Below are positions 30,894-39,612 of a stretch of DNA of 64,000 bases, piece after piece. Below the pieces are notes generated by a model, which was not told where the DNA came from, did no database searches, and was given only the letters and a program-made list of their open reading frames with translations. Source of the stretch: Planctomycetota bacterium. Lineage in GTDB: Bacteria > Planctomycetota > Phycisphaerae > Phycisphaerales > UBA1924. The position numbers were made by a program, and so were the translations under genes. Position 1 is the stretch's first letter; every line of letters begins with the position of its first letter. Location of the stretch: the NCBI GenBank assembly GCA_003696675.1, contig RFGH01000116.1, forward strand, positions 59,923-123,922, written 5' to 3'.

Positions 30894-31593
30894 GTCTGGA
30901 TCTCCTGGGGATTTCTCGGCAGACTCTGCACCGCAAAGCCCAACCAAAATCCGAACAAACAAGTCTTTTTTCGCCGCCCGACGCGAAGGTGGGCAAAGCA
31001 TTTGCCGTGAAGGGCATGTTTCGGCTACAATAGCGGTCCGTGATTGGGCACACCGACGGCGCGACCGAGTCAAGCTGTCGGGACCCAGCTTCGGACGGTA
31101 GGCCCTGCTTTATCGGGCGTCAACCGGATGGTCTCGGCGTCATGGATCGACACCGAGGGACAGCAGGGATGACCAAAGGGCTGACGAAACGGGCCGGCAA
31201 GACCGGCGCTCATCGGGTAAATCAGCCAATTGAAATGACTTTCGCTCTTCCCGGGGAAACATCTCCCACTCGGGAAGCGTAAGACATCATCCCCCGCCCG
31301 AACCGGTGGCTTGGCCCATCCTGCCCCGGTTTACCGAGCACGCAGTCCCGGCCTCGGCCGGAACCCAGCGGAGGGGGATGAAGACAGCCGGTTCCCTCCG
31401 TGGTGGGCGTCCCAGCTGTTGGGGCGCGCGGTGGAAACGGCGGCAACCGGATGTCAGGTGGACCCAATACCTTGGGGTTGACATCGGATGCCAAGGCAGC
31501 GGCGAATACACGCCGCCGCCGGTGGTGGAAACCGGGCGGGCCTCGGCCCGGCCCGAAGCCGCTGCAGGAAGGCAGCGGAGGAGCGGAACGGCA
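30894..31593. other. Divergent sodA/sigma-factor intergenic region and long leader
   Basis: This 700-base region holds the sodA promoter side and a leader of about 555 bases for the sigma factor gene, counted from the promoter at 31002-31031. Several short GC hairpins occur, but no known riboswitch motif was recognised. A TTGACA at 31478-31483 has only a weak -10 partner (GCGAAT, 31502-31507). A 37-codon frame at 31170-31282 (MTKGLTKRAG start) is possible but unsupported. Confidence 0.5.
31002..31031 (+). promoter_or_regulatory. Candidate sigma-70 promoter upstream of the sigma factor gene
   Basis: TTGCCG at 31002-31007 and TACAAT at 31026-31031 are separated by 18 bases. This would start a transcript about 555 bases upstream of the sigma factor ATG. 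The match is reasonable for this GC-rich genome, but promoter use in this phylum is not well defined. Confidence 0.5.
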
Positions 31594-32655
31594 ATGACGC
31601 AACCGACACGAACCAGCCCGAGCCCCCTCGAGCAGATGCGGCGCCGTCAGCGCGTCGGGGTGTCCCGCACCTCGACTCGCGAAGGCAAGACGAGCCGCCA
31701 GCTATCACACGAGGACGAGCGGCTGCTGAACCAGATTCTGGCCAAGGAACAGGATTACATCGATTCGCCGGTCTTCTACGAGGAAGACGCCGAAAAGCGG
31801 ATCTACGAGGAAGCCCCGGAAATCGCCAAACCGGACACCACTTGGTATCACCCGGTGATGGACGATATCTCGGCGACCAGCCGCACCCGGACTGTCAAGA
31901 GCGCACAGCAGGTCATCCTGACGGGGGCCGAGGAGCGGGTTCTGTTCCATCAGTTCAACTACGCCCGGCATCGGGTCTGGCAGCTCCAGCAGGATGTCTG
32001 GGCACGCCCGGATAAGAAACCGACCCCCGAGCAGGCCGACCAACTCCTCAGCTGGTACCGGCGCGCCGAGCGGATCCGCGAGCAGATCGCCGAAACCAAC
32101 CTCGCGCTGGTTCTGGCGATGGCCAAGCGGACCCGGATGAGCGAGGTTGACTTCGCGGACCTGGTCAGCGAAGGCAACATGGCCCTGCTGCGGGCGGTCG
32201 ACAAGTTCGACGCCGGGCGCGGGTTCAAGTTCTCGACCTACGCATGCCGTGCGATCCTCAAGGCCTTCTCCCGTCAGGGGATGAAGCTCTCGAAGTACCG
32301 CCAGCGGTTCCCGACCGATTTCGACCCCAAGCTCGAGAAGTCCAACTATCTCGAGACCAAGCGGGCCGACTTCGAGCGGGACGCGGCCGACGAGGTCCGC
32401 GAGATCGTGCTCTCCAATCGGGCCGACCTCTCCGATGTCGAGCGAACCGTGATCGAGCACCGCTTCGGGCTCGAATCCGGCGGGCTGGAGAAACCCATGA
32501 CCCTCGAGCAGGTCGGGCAGATCATCGGCGTGACCAAGGAACGCGTCCGCCAGATCCAGAACAAGGCCATGGAGAAGATCCGCATGCAGCTGGAAGCCAA
32601 CTTCCTCGGCACACAAATCGAAGAAGACCAGGCCGAGACGGTCGGCGCGAGTTGA
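31594..32655 (+). CDS. Sigma-70 family RNA polymerase sigma factor
   Basis: The 353-residue product directs RNA polymerase to promoters. The start at MTQPTRTSPS follows CGGAGGAGCGG, a strong ribosome binding site. Region 2 (residues about 170-225) has DLVSEGNMALLRAVDKF and GRGFKFSTYACRAI, close to primary sigma factors but with altered helix 2.3-2.4 residues. Region 4 (about 290-335) has TLEQVGQIIGVTKERVRQIQ, a helix-turn-helix for the -35 element. The first 150 residues are not a typical region 1.1. It is likely an alternative, group 2/3-like factor. It ends at a strong terminator and has an unusually long leader. Confidence 0.9.
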   Translation: MTQPTRTSPSPLEQMRRRQRVGVSRTSTREGKTSRQLSHEDERLLNQILAKEQDYIDSPVFYEEDAEKRIYEEAPEIAKPDTTWYHPVMDDISATSRTRTVKSAQQVILTGAEERVLFHQFNYARHRVWQLQQDVWARPDKKPTPEQADQLLSWYRRAERIREQIAETNLALVLAMAKRTRMSEVDFADLVSEGNMALLRAVDKFDAGRGFKFSTYACRAILKAFSRQGMKLSKYRQRFPTDFDPKLEKSNYLETKRADFERDAADEVREIVLSNRADLSDVERTVIEHRFGLESGGLEKPMTLEQVGQIIGVTKERVRQIQNKAMEKIRMQLEANFLGTQIEEDQAETVGAS

Positions 32656-32676
32656 TCGAAACCGATACAAACCCAC

Positions 32677-32703
32677 GGGGTCCGGAGGTCCGGGCCCCTT
32701 TTT
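32677..32703 (+). terminator. Terminator after the sigma factor gene
   Basis: A 9-bp stem (32677-32685 with 32690-32698, one G-U pair) closes an AGGT loop and is followed by five T residues. It lies 22 bases past the sigma factor stop and separates it from the pilT-type gene. Confidence 0.88.
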
Positions 32704-32878
32704 CATTGGCACCTGCCAGCCCCGACCGTACGGGCGGCGTGAGGGAACCGGCCGCTGATTGCGCACGAACCGGGCACGCCCGGCGCTCGCCCGGCGCGTA
32801 CCCTTCCAACCCACGACACGCCCCGAGCACCGTCCCCGCCCAGGGCGATTCCGGCGGAGCCGAGAGGACCTTCCCACG

Positions 32879-34042
32879 ATGAGCCTGACCGACGCCCCCG
32901 AGACCAAGAACGATACCGGGCACATAGCCTCGGACATCGCAGCGCTCAAGCGCAAGACCAATCCCCACGAGACCCGCTGGGGCGATTTTCTTAAAGCCAC
33001 CATCAAGTTCAATGGCTCCGACCTGATCATGAAGTCGGGCCAGAAGCCGAAGATCCGTCTCCGTGGCACGCTCAAGGCGCTCGATGTCGAGCCGGTGTCC
33101 GCAGAGGAGTTCTTCGACATCACCCAGAAGATCCTTACCCCACAGCAGATCGAAGACCTCAAGCACTACGGCTCGGTGGACTTCGCGTACAACTACGACA
33201 AGGACCACCGATTCCGCGTGAACCTGTTCATGGCCCGCGGCACCATCTCCGTCGCGGCACGCAACATCACCAGCGAAATCCTCCCCTTCGAATCGCTGCA
33301 CCTCCCTCCCGTCATGAGCGAGATCGCCATGCAGCCCCAGGGCATCGTGCTGCTCTGCGGGGTAACGGGCTCGGGAAAGTCGACCACGATCGCGTCGATG
33401 CTCGACTACATCAACGCCCGCAAGAGCGTGCACATCGTCACCCTCGAGGACCCGATCGAGTACATCTTCGAGGACAAGAAGGCGACCATCAATCAGCGTG
33501 AGATCGGGCTGGACTGCCTCGACTTCAAGACCGGTCTGCGGGCACTCGTCCGCGAGAACCCCGATGTCGTGCTCGTCGGCGAGATGCGTGACCAGGAGAC
33601 CTTCGAGGCCGCCCTGCACGCCGCGGAGACCGGCCACCTGGTGTTCGGGACGATTCACGCGTCCAGCACGACCCAGACCTTCAGCCGTATCTACGGCCTT
33701 TTTCCGCAGGAAGAGATCGATCAGGTCCGTAAGATCCTGGCGTACCAGATGCGGGCGTTCGTCTATCAGAAGTTGCTGCCGACACTGCACGAGAACATCT
33801 ACCGCATCCCCGCGCTCGAGATCCTGATCAACAACGGCGTGGTGCGCAAGTTCATTCTTGAAGCACGCGAGGGTGAACTCCGCGATGTGCTCAACTCGAT
33901 CGAGGCTCGCCAGATCGGCATGATCGATTTCAATGACTCGCTCGTCGATCTGGTCGAACGCGAGTACATCCACACCCGGGTCGCGATGGAGGCTTCGCCC
34001 AACACCGACGATCTGCAGATGAAGCTCAAGAAGTTCAAGTGA
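32879..34042 (+). CDS. pilT: PilT/PilU-family ATPase
   Basis: The 387-residue hexameric-type ATPase resembles type IV pilus retraction motors. The start at MSLTDAPETK follows CGAGAGGACC. An intact Walker A, GVTGSGKST, lies at residues 161-169, with LEDPIEYIF, the Walker B-like VGEMRD near 232 and HLVFGTIHASS near 254, so it should hydrolyse ATP. The N-terminal PAS-like domain spans about residues 40-140. No pilin, PilC or PilB gene is nearby; instead two membrane proteins follow, one a degenerate relative. The gap to the next gene is 64 bases, so co-transcription is likely. PilT versus PilU cannot be decided. Confidence 0.9.
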   Translation: MSLTDAPETKNDTGHIASDIAALKRKTNPHETRWGDFLKATIKFNGSDLIMKSGQKPKIRLRGTLKALDVEPVSAEEFFDITQKILTPQQIEDLKHYGSVDFAYNYDKDHRFRVNLFMARGTISVAARNITSEILPFESLHLPPVMSEIAMQPQGIVLLCGVTGSGKSTTIASMLDYINARKSVHIVTLEDPIEYIFEDKKATINQREIGLDCLDFKTGLRALVRENPDVVLVGEMRDQETFEAALHAAETGHLVFGTIHASSTTQTFSRIYGLFPQEEIDQVRKILAYQMRAFVYQKLLPTLHENIYRIPALEILINNGVVRKFILEAREGELRDVLNSIEARQIGMIDFNDSLVDLVEREYIHTRVAMEASPNTDDLQMKLKKFK

Positions 34043-34106
34043 TCCCCGAGGGCGGGCCGCCCCTGTCGGGGGCGCAGGCCCGCGCCACGCCAGGAAGGAC
34101 GGCCAG

Positions 34107-35813
34107 GTGTTCGATTCACTCTCGCTCGCCCAGAGCTCGCCAACCGCGACCACACTCGCAGCCGGTTACATGCTCATTTCGGTCTGGAAGCCCCTCCTCC
34201 TCCTCGCCCCGTTCGTCGGGTGGGGTTGGGTGGTCTCCACAGTGCTCGACAAGCACGCCCAGCGCTTCTATCTCGGGCGTGAGAAGTGGGCCTTGATTCA
34301 CATGCTCTTCGGCTTGGCCGCGGTCGCGGCCATCTTGCTCGTGCCCATCGGCGGCATTGCGGGCTTCGCGGCGACGCTGCTGATCGTCCTCGCCCTTCTC
34401 GGCGGTGATATCGGTCTCTTCGCCGTCATCGCCAACAAGGACGAACGCGTCCCCGAGCACGCGCGGCTCTCGCTCAACCTCGACAAACTGCGTGCCGCCC
34501 GCGAAGAGAAAGCCAAGGCCAAACAGCTCGGTACCGCGGCACTCACCATTGTCGGCTCTGACAAGATGGCGGTCGCGCCGCCTCCCAAGGAGTCGCCGGA
34601 CTACGCGGTGCGTGTCGCGGCAGAGCAGGTCCTCATCAAGGGCTTCACCCTGCACGCATCGCAGGTCGACATCCTTCCCGCCAATGAATCCACCTACGCG
34701 GCGTCTTTCCTCGTTGACGGCGTCCGCCAGGCGGGTGACCCGATCCCCAAGGGCGATGCCGTACAGATCATCGACTTCTGGAAAAAGTGTGCCGGGCTCG
34801 ATGTCTCTGACCGACGGCGCAAGCTGACCGGCGAGGTGTCCGTGTCCGGCGAAGGCATGAGCGGCACAACCGTCAAACTCACGACCAGCGGGTCGGGGGC
34901 GGGCATGCGCATGACGATGCTGTTCAACCCCGCCCAGGCCGTCCGGCGCAAGCCGGCTGACCTCGGGCTGCTCGACAATCAGATGGAGTTGCTAAAGGCA
35001 TGGGTCTCCGAGCCCGGCGGCGTGGTGCTCATCGCCGGCCAGCCGGACGGCGGGCGGACAACCACGCTCTATTCGATCCTGAAGTTGCACGACGCGTACA
35101 CGAGCAACATCATGACGCTCGAGTTCGATGTGCAGGACGCGCTCGAGGGAATCAAGCAGATCAGGTTCGATCCGGCAGCAGAAGGCCCGGACTTCGCCAC
35201 GCAAGTCCGCTCGACTCTGCGACGCGACCCCGATGTCGTCGCCGTGGCCGAACTGCCCGACGCGAACACCGCCGTCAATATCGCACAGGCGGACCTCGAA
35301 CGATCGCGCGTGTACCTCTCGCTCAAAGCGAACAGCGCTCTCGAGGCGATCCAGCTCTATGCCAAAGCGGTCGGTGATCCCAAACTGGCAGCGGAGGGTC
35401 TCAAGGGGGTTGTCGCCCACAAACTCGTGCGTGTGCTCTGCGGCAACTGCAAGGTCGCCTACCCCCCCACCCCCGATATGCTCAAGAAGCTCGGCCTGCC
35501 CGCAGACCGTGTCAAGCAGTTGTTCAAGAAAGGCGGGCAGGTGCTGGTACGCAACAAGCCCGAGGTCTGCCCCGTCTGCAACGGTGTTGGCTACATGGGC
35601 CAGACCGGCGTGTTCGGTGTCTTCCCGATCGAGGCCGAGGAAAAAGCCCTCATCGCCGAGGGCAACTGGTCCGGGCTGCGAGCGGCCATGAAGAAGCGCC
35701 AGCTGCCGAGCGTGCAGCAATCCGCGCTGCGAAAGGCCGTCGAGGGACTGACCAGCATCGAGGAAGTCACCCGCATCACCGCCGAGAAGCCCAAGAGCAC
35801 ATCGGGCGTTTGA
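34107..35813 (+). CDS. Membrane-anchored GspE/PilB-like protein with degenerate nucleotide site
   Basis: The 568-residue protein combines about three N-terminal membrane helices (residues 20-110) with a GspE/PilB-like region. The P-loop equivalent at 311-318 is GQPDGGRT, so arginine 317 replaces the catalytic lysine. The Walker B equivalent near 380-385 reads VAELPD, where active relatives have GEIRD. The four-cysteine zinc motif is kept (CGNC near 445, CPVC near 488), as is TLRRDPDVV. This looks like a membrane-fixed, probably inactive ATPase relative that may scaffold or regulate the PilT upstream. True PilB and GspE lack membrane helices. Reduced ATPase activity remains possible. Confidence 0.82.
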   Translation: MFDSLSLAQSSPTATTLAAGYMLISVWKPLLLLAPFVGWGWVVSTVLDKHAQRFYLGREKWALIHMLFGLAAVAAILLVPIGGIAGFAATLLIVLALLGGDIGLFAVIANKDERVPEHARLSLNLDKLRAAREEKAKAKQLGTAALTIVGSDKMAVAPPPKESPDYAVRVAAEQVLIKGFTLHASQVDILPANESTYAASFLVDGVRQAGDPIPKGDAVQIIDFWKKCAGLDVSDRRRKLTGEVSVSGEGMSGTTVKLTTSGSGAGMRMTMLFNPAQAVRRKPADLGLLDNQMELLKAWVSEPGGVVLIAGQPDGGRTTTLYSILKLHDAYTSNIMTLEFDVQDALEGIKQIRFDPAAEGPDFATQVRSTLRRDPDVVAVAELPDANTAVNIAQADLERSRVYLSLKANSALEAIQLYAKAVGDPKLAAEGLKGVVAHKLVRVLCGNCKVAYPPTPDMLKKLGLPADRVKQLFKKGGQVLVRNKPEVCPVCNGVGYMGQTGVFGVFPIEAEEKALIAEGNWSGLRAAMKKRQLPSVQQSALRKAVEGLTSIEEVTRITAEKPKSTSGV

Positions 35814-35871
35814 TCAACCGCGAGACCAACCACGGGCGTGACCGTACGCCCCCTCCACACCGGGAGCAGCC

Positions 35872-37665
35872 ATGATCTTCAATCTCATCGTCATCGGCAT
35901 CGTGCTGGGACTCGCGTACGCCTGGATGGTCCGCGGGTTCTTCAACTCGTTCATCCACATGCTTTGCGTCATCGTCGCCGGGGCGCTCGCGTTCGCAACC
36001 TGGGAACCGATCGCCTATCTGCTGCTCGGAGCGAGCCCCGATCGCGGCTTCTTGTCATTCATCGGCAGCGCGGCGTGGGGCATCGCACTCGCGCTGCCCT
36101 TCGCCGTGTACCTTCTTCTCTTGCGTGTGATCACCGACAAGGTCATCAAAGCGAATGTCAAGAACGCGACACCCGTCGATTACGCCGGTGGCGCCGTCTG
36201 CGGGCTGGTCACCGGCGTGATTACCGCTGGCGTATCCACCATGAGCATCCAATCGATGCGTGTCCCCAGCGATTTCTTTGGCTACCAGCCGCTCTGGTAC
36301 ACCGAGGACACAGGCACCGGCGGCGGCAGCGTCGTTCTCAGCGACTCGCTCTGGCTGCCCGCCGACAAGCTCACCGCCGCGATCTACACCGGTCTCTCCG
36401 TCGGTTCGATGTCCAGCGGCCAACCCCTCGCCAAGTGGTACCCCTACCTCCACACGAGCGGCATGGCTGCCCGATTCTCCCCAGGCGGCGCCGGACGGAA
36501 CACGATCTCGACCGATGATGTCCGCATCATCGGCGGGTTCCAAATCGGCTCGCCCACAGATACACGCAACACGACCGACCTGCTCAGATTCTCCGGATCG
36601 ACCACCGCCCAGAAGTATGTCGATGTCAATGGCGAGCCCGTCTCACGCGGCTACACCGTCGGCTATATCCTGCAGTTCGAACCCGACGCCAAGGAACAGA
36701 GCGGGTCAAACAAGGGCGGCGCCCAGGTCATCGTCGGCAGCGGGCAGGTCTCCCTGCTGGTCGAGAACAGCCAGGGCGACACACAGATCGTGTATCCCGT
36801 CGCCGTGATCTCCGAAGCCGAAGGTACCGGCGGACAGCTCGGCCGCTGGCGCTTCGACTCACGCGATGTGTTCATCTCCTCGGTCGGCGGTCAGTCACAG
36901 GTCAAAATGGGGTTCGAATACATCGTGCCCGAGGGCTACTCCCCCCTCGCCATGATCGTCCGACAGACCCGCCTCAACATCCCCGAAACCATCAAGCCGC
37001 TCGCACTTCAGAACGCCAACGAGCGAGACCTGCGGGTCCGGTCCGGCTCCATCTTCACCGGAGCCGGCTCGGCTCCCACCCGGACCTACAACGATGACCT
37101 GGCCGTCCGCATCGACGGCACCGCCGATCAGCAGGCCACCGGTGTCGTCCAGTCCGCACGCATCGGCGAAATCCTCCCCAGCCAGTCGGCCCGCTCCAAG
37201 GTCGAGCTCGATGCGGCCAACAAGATCGTCACCGGCGAGGGCAAGTTCGGCATCGAAGAACTCTCGCGGCAGGGTGCGCCTTCGAGCAATCTCCGCGTCG
37301 ACTCGTTCCTGATTGGTTCCGGACAGTCGCTCATTCAGATTGATGTCTCGCTGGACAAGCCGATCAGCTTCCTCAACGACGCCGCCCGCAACGCTCCGAC
37401 AGACGCCCCGATCGCGCTCATCGATCAGAACGGCAACGAGTATCAGGCCATCGGCTTCACTTACCGCGACCGTGATCTCTTCCACCTCCGCTATACCCCC
37501 GGCAGCACCATCGCCGGTTTGAGGGATGTTCCCTCGATCAGTTCGGCCCGCGGCGATCAGCGACTGGTGATGCTCTTCATCGTCACATCCGGCGTGGACA
37601 TCGAGCGGCTGGTCATCGGCGACACTACCATCGCCCTGTTCCGACCGGCGCTTTCGACCGAGTGA
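35872..37665 (+). CDS. CvpA-like membrane protein with large C-terminal domain
   Basis: The 597-residue product begins with about four hydrophobic segments (residues 3-25, 29-52, 62-85 and 103-125) that resemble CvpA/colicin V production-type proteins. About 470 polar residues follow, rich in beta-prone stretches and probably outside the cytoplasm. CvpA proteins are normally 160-250 residues, so this is a fusion or a distinct family. The C-terminal part was not recognised. It lies 58 bases after the degenerate GspE-like gene and ends at a bidirectional terminator, so it is likely the last gene of the pilT unit. Confidence 0.68.
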   Translation: MIFNLIVIGIVLGLAYAWMVRGFFNSFIHMLCVIVAGALAFATWEPIAYLLLGASPDRGFLSFIGSAAWGIALALPFAVYLLLLRVITDKVIKANVKNATPVDYAGGAVCGLVTGVITAGVSTMSIQSMRVPSDFFGYQPLWYTEDTGTGGGSVVLSDSLWLPADKLTAAIYTGLSVGSMSSGQPLAKWYPYLHTSGMAARFSPGGAGRNTISTDDVRIIGGFQIGSPTDTRNTTDLLRFSGSTTAQKYVDVNGEPVSRGYTVGYILQFEPDAKEQSGSNKGGAQVIVGSGQVSLLVENSQGDTQIVYPVAVISEAEGTGGQLGRWRFDSRDVFISSVGGQSQVKMGFEYIVPEGYSPLAMIVRQTRLNIPETIKPLALQNANERDLRVRSGSIFTGAGSAPTRTYNDDLAVRIDGTADQQATGVVQSARIGEILPSQSARSKVELDAANKIVTGEGKFGIEELSRQGAPSSNLRVDSFLIGSGQSLIQIDVSLDKPISFLNDAARNAPTDAPIALIDQNGNEYQAIGFTYRDRDLFHLRYTPGSTIAGLRDVPSISSARGDQRLVMLFIVTSGVDIERLVIGDTTIALFRPALSTE

Positions 37666-37710
37666 CCCCCGCCCAAGGCGGTCGCTCCCGATGTTCTGGC
37701 CACACGAAAA

Positions 37711-37741
37711 GGGCCCCGTCCAAGATGACGGGGCCTTTATA
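37711..37741. terminator. Bidirectional terminator between the CvpA-like gene and rplI
   Basis: A 9-bp perfect stem (37712-37720 with 37727-37735) closes a 6-base loop. Plus-strand transcripts meet TTTATACTTT, and minus-strand transcripts meet TTTTCG. It serves two convergent genes. Confidence 0.87.
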
Positions 37742-37765
37742 CTTTGAATGAAGACGGTATCCCGA

Positions 37766-38308
37766 TCAGCCTTGGGACTTGGCAGGGGCCTCGACCATCT
37801 CGCCTTCCTCGTCGATGTGGATCTCGGTGGCATCATCCAGATCGAGCTGACGGTCGGCAACGACCCAGAGCTTGATATCAGCGCTCAGATCAGAATCGAC
37901 CTTGATATGGATGTCGAATGTATCGATCCGCTTGATGGTGCCGGGCAGACGCACCTCGCGCGGCTTGACATCGAAGCCGACCTCCTTGAGGGCGTTGGCG
38001 ATGTCCTGCTGGGTGACCGAGCCGTACAGGTGGCCCTGGTCGTTGCAGGCCCGGACCATCGTCAGCTCCTGGCCGTCGAGCTTCTTGATCATCTCCTCGC
38101 GCGACTTGCGGAGGGCGGCGAGCTTCTTCTCGGCTTCTGCACGCTTGGCGGCGAGCTCCTTGATCAGATCCTCGCTCGGCGTGGTCGCCAACCCGAAGGG
38201 CAGCAGATAGTTGCGGGCATAACCGGCACGGACACGCACCACATCGCCGACGATGCCGAGGTTGTCGACATTCTCGGTGAGCAGCAGTTTCACATACGAA
38301 GCGGGCAT
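37766..38308 (-). CDS. rplI: 50S ribosomal protein L9
   Basis: The 180-residue protein binds 23S rRNA near the L1 stalk base. The start at MPASYVKLLL follows AAGGAGAATTCC, an excellent ribosome binding site. The L9 signature appears as GDVVRVRAGYARNYLLP near residue 21, then a long connecting helix rich in K, E and A, and the C-terminal domain with LYGSVTQQDIANAL. A charged tail of about 30 residues extends beyond the usual 150. It ends the conserved rpsF-ssb-rplI cluster. Confidence 0.96.
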   Translation of the reverse strand: MPASYVKLLLTENVDNLGIVGDVVRVRAGYARNYLLPFGLATTPSEDLIKELAAKRAEAEKKLAALRKSREEMIKKLDGQELTMVRACNDQGHLYGSVTQQDIANALKEVGFDVKPREVRLPGTIKRIDTFDIHIKVDSDLSADIKLWVVADRQLDLDDATEIHIDEEGEMVEAPAKSQG

Positions 38309-38528
38309 GGAATTCTCCTTCGCTGTCCTCGCCGCACGATCGATCGTGCGGCCAAGTTGAGGAGCCGAGTCCCGGACACACGCCCGGCGCTCCGGCCCCA
38401 ACGGATGCCCCGCAAAGACCGTTCGGCCCGCGGGAAGGCAAGCGTAGGCGTGCGACTCGGCCGCACGCCCACGGATCAGATCAGATTCTCTGGCACCCAT
38501 GCCCGTTCCCGGACGGGGCGCCAGGGGG

Positions 38529-38999
38529 TCAGAATGGGATGTCGTCGTGGTCGATGGCCGGCTCGTCGTAGGACTGGCTGGAGCGGCTCCCGCCGCCGCC
38601 AGCGTTCGAGCGGGCGTACCCGGCGCCACTGCCGCCAGAGCCACCACCCCCACCGCCACCCTCACGGGAGTCGATGAACTGGAAGGACTCGACGACGACG
38701 GACAGTTTGGACCGCTTGCCCCCGCCGTTCTTGTCTTCCCACTGGTCGAGCTTGAGGCGGCCCTCGATGAAGACCGGGCGGCCCTTGGACAGATACTGCC
38801 CCATAACCTCCGCCGTGCGACCCCAAGCCTCGCAGTCGATGAAGGTCGTCTCCTCCCGCTGCTCGCCCGACTGCGTCCTGTACCGCCGATTCACGGCCAG
38901 CCCGAAGTTGGCCACCGCGCTGTTGCCCGAGGTGTGGCGGATCTCGACATCCCGCGTCAGGTTGCCCATCAGCAGGACCTTGTTGAGGTTCCCGGCCAT
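38529..38999 (-). CDS. ssb: Single-stranded DNA-binding protein
   Basis: The 156-residue protein coats single-stranded DNA in replication and repair. The OB fold is evident: NKVLLMGNLTRDVEIRHT near residue 6 and FIEGRLKLDQWEDK near 80. A glycine-rich linker (about residues 110-145) leads to the acidic tip DDIPF that recruits partner proteins. The start at 38999 is preferred over the ATG at 39005, because the GGAAGGAG site directly abuts the latter and is six bases from the former. It lies between rpsF and rplI, as in many bacteria. Confidence 0.96.
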   Translation of the reverse strand: MAGNLNKVLLMGNLTRDVEIRHTSGNSAVANFGLAVNRRYRTQSGEQREETTFIDCEAWGRTAEVMGQYLSKGRPVFIEGRLKLDQWEDKNGGGKRSKLSVVVESFQFIDSREGGGGGGGSGGSGAGYARSNAGGGGSRSSQSYDEPAIDHDDIPF

Positions 39000-39068
39000 T
39001 GTCATCTCCTTCCGCCGGGCACGCCCGGCCGGTCCATCATACCAACCCGAACACGACCCTTCCAGAAG

Positions 39069-39569
39069 TCAATCCTCTTCGGAATCGGTGTCGGTATCCG
39101 ACTCGTCGGCATCCTCCTCGGACTCCTCGGCGGCCTCGGGGGCGCCCAAGCGGACGCGGCCCGAGCCTTCATCATCGCCGGCCTCGGCCCGCTCCGCGCG
39201 GAGTTTGGCCTCGTCCGAGAGGCCCTGACGGTCGTCGTGGGCCTTGATCTCTTCCTCCGTGAGGTGATCGGCTTTGAGGATGAGCACACGCAGAAGCTGG
39301 TCGGAGACCTGCACATCGCGCTCGAGGTGAGCGACCTGATCGGCCGGGCAGGAAATGTAGGCGAGGATATAGACGCCCCGCTTCTGCTTGTTGATCTCGT
39401 ACGCGAGACGACGATCGTCCCACTTCCGCATCGCGAGCACCTCGCCGTTGGCGCGGGCGATCAGGTCATTGATGTGCTCGATCAGGGCGCCGAACTGGGC
39501 GGCGGCCTGCTGAGAAGCGAGGAACATGCACTCGTACACGCCCGTGCGGGCCAGGGTTTCGGTCGACAT
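39069..39569 (-). CDS. rpsF: 30S ribosomal protein S6
   Basis: The 166-residue protein has the S6 fold: YECMFLASQQAAAQFGALIE near residue 12 and KWDDRRLAYEINKQKRGVYI near 49. The start follows a GGAGTAAC site. After about residue 105 a strongly acidic tail rich in E, D and S extends the protein well past the usual 95-135 residues. S6 tails can be modified in some bacteria, but whether that applies here is unknown. It heads the ssb-rplI pair. Confidence 0.95.
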   Translation of the reverse strand: MSTETLARTGVYECMFLASQQAAAQFGALIEHINDLIARANGEVLAMRKWDDRRLAYEINKQKRGVYILAYISCPADQVAHLERDVQVSDQLLRVLILKADHLTEEEIKAHDDRQGLSDEAKLRAERAEAGDDEGSGRVRLGAPEAAEESEEDADESDTDTDSEED

Positions 39570-39612
39570 TCTTGTTACTCCGTTCTGGTTTCTGATCTGA
39601 TTCTGATCTGGT

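Noticed and set aside
31170..31282. Possible 37-residue basic small protein in the sigma factor leader
   Set aside because: Weak ribosome binding site and no conservation evidence; kept only as a note in the leader entry.
31478..31507. TTGACA with GCGAAT as a second sigma-factor promoter
   Set aside because: The -35 is perfect but the -10 matches at only three positions.
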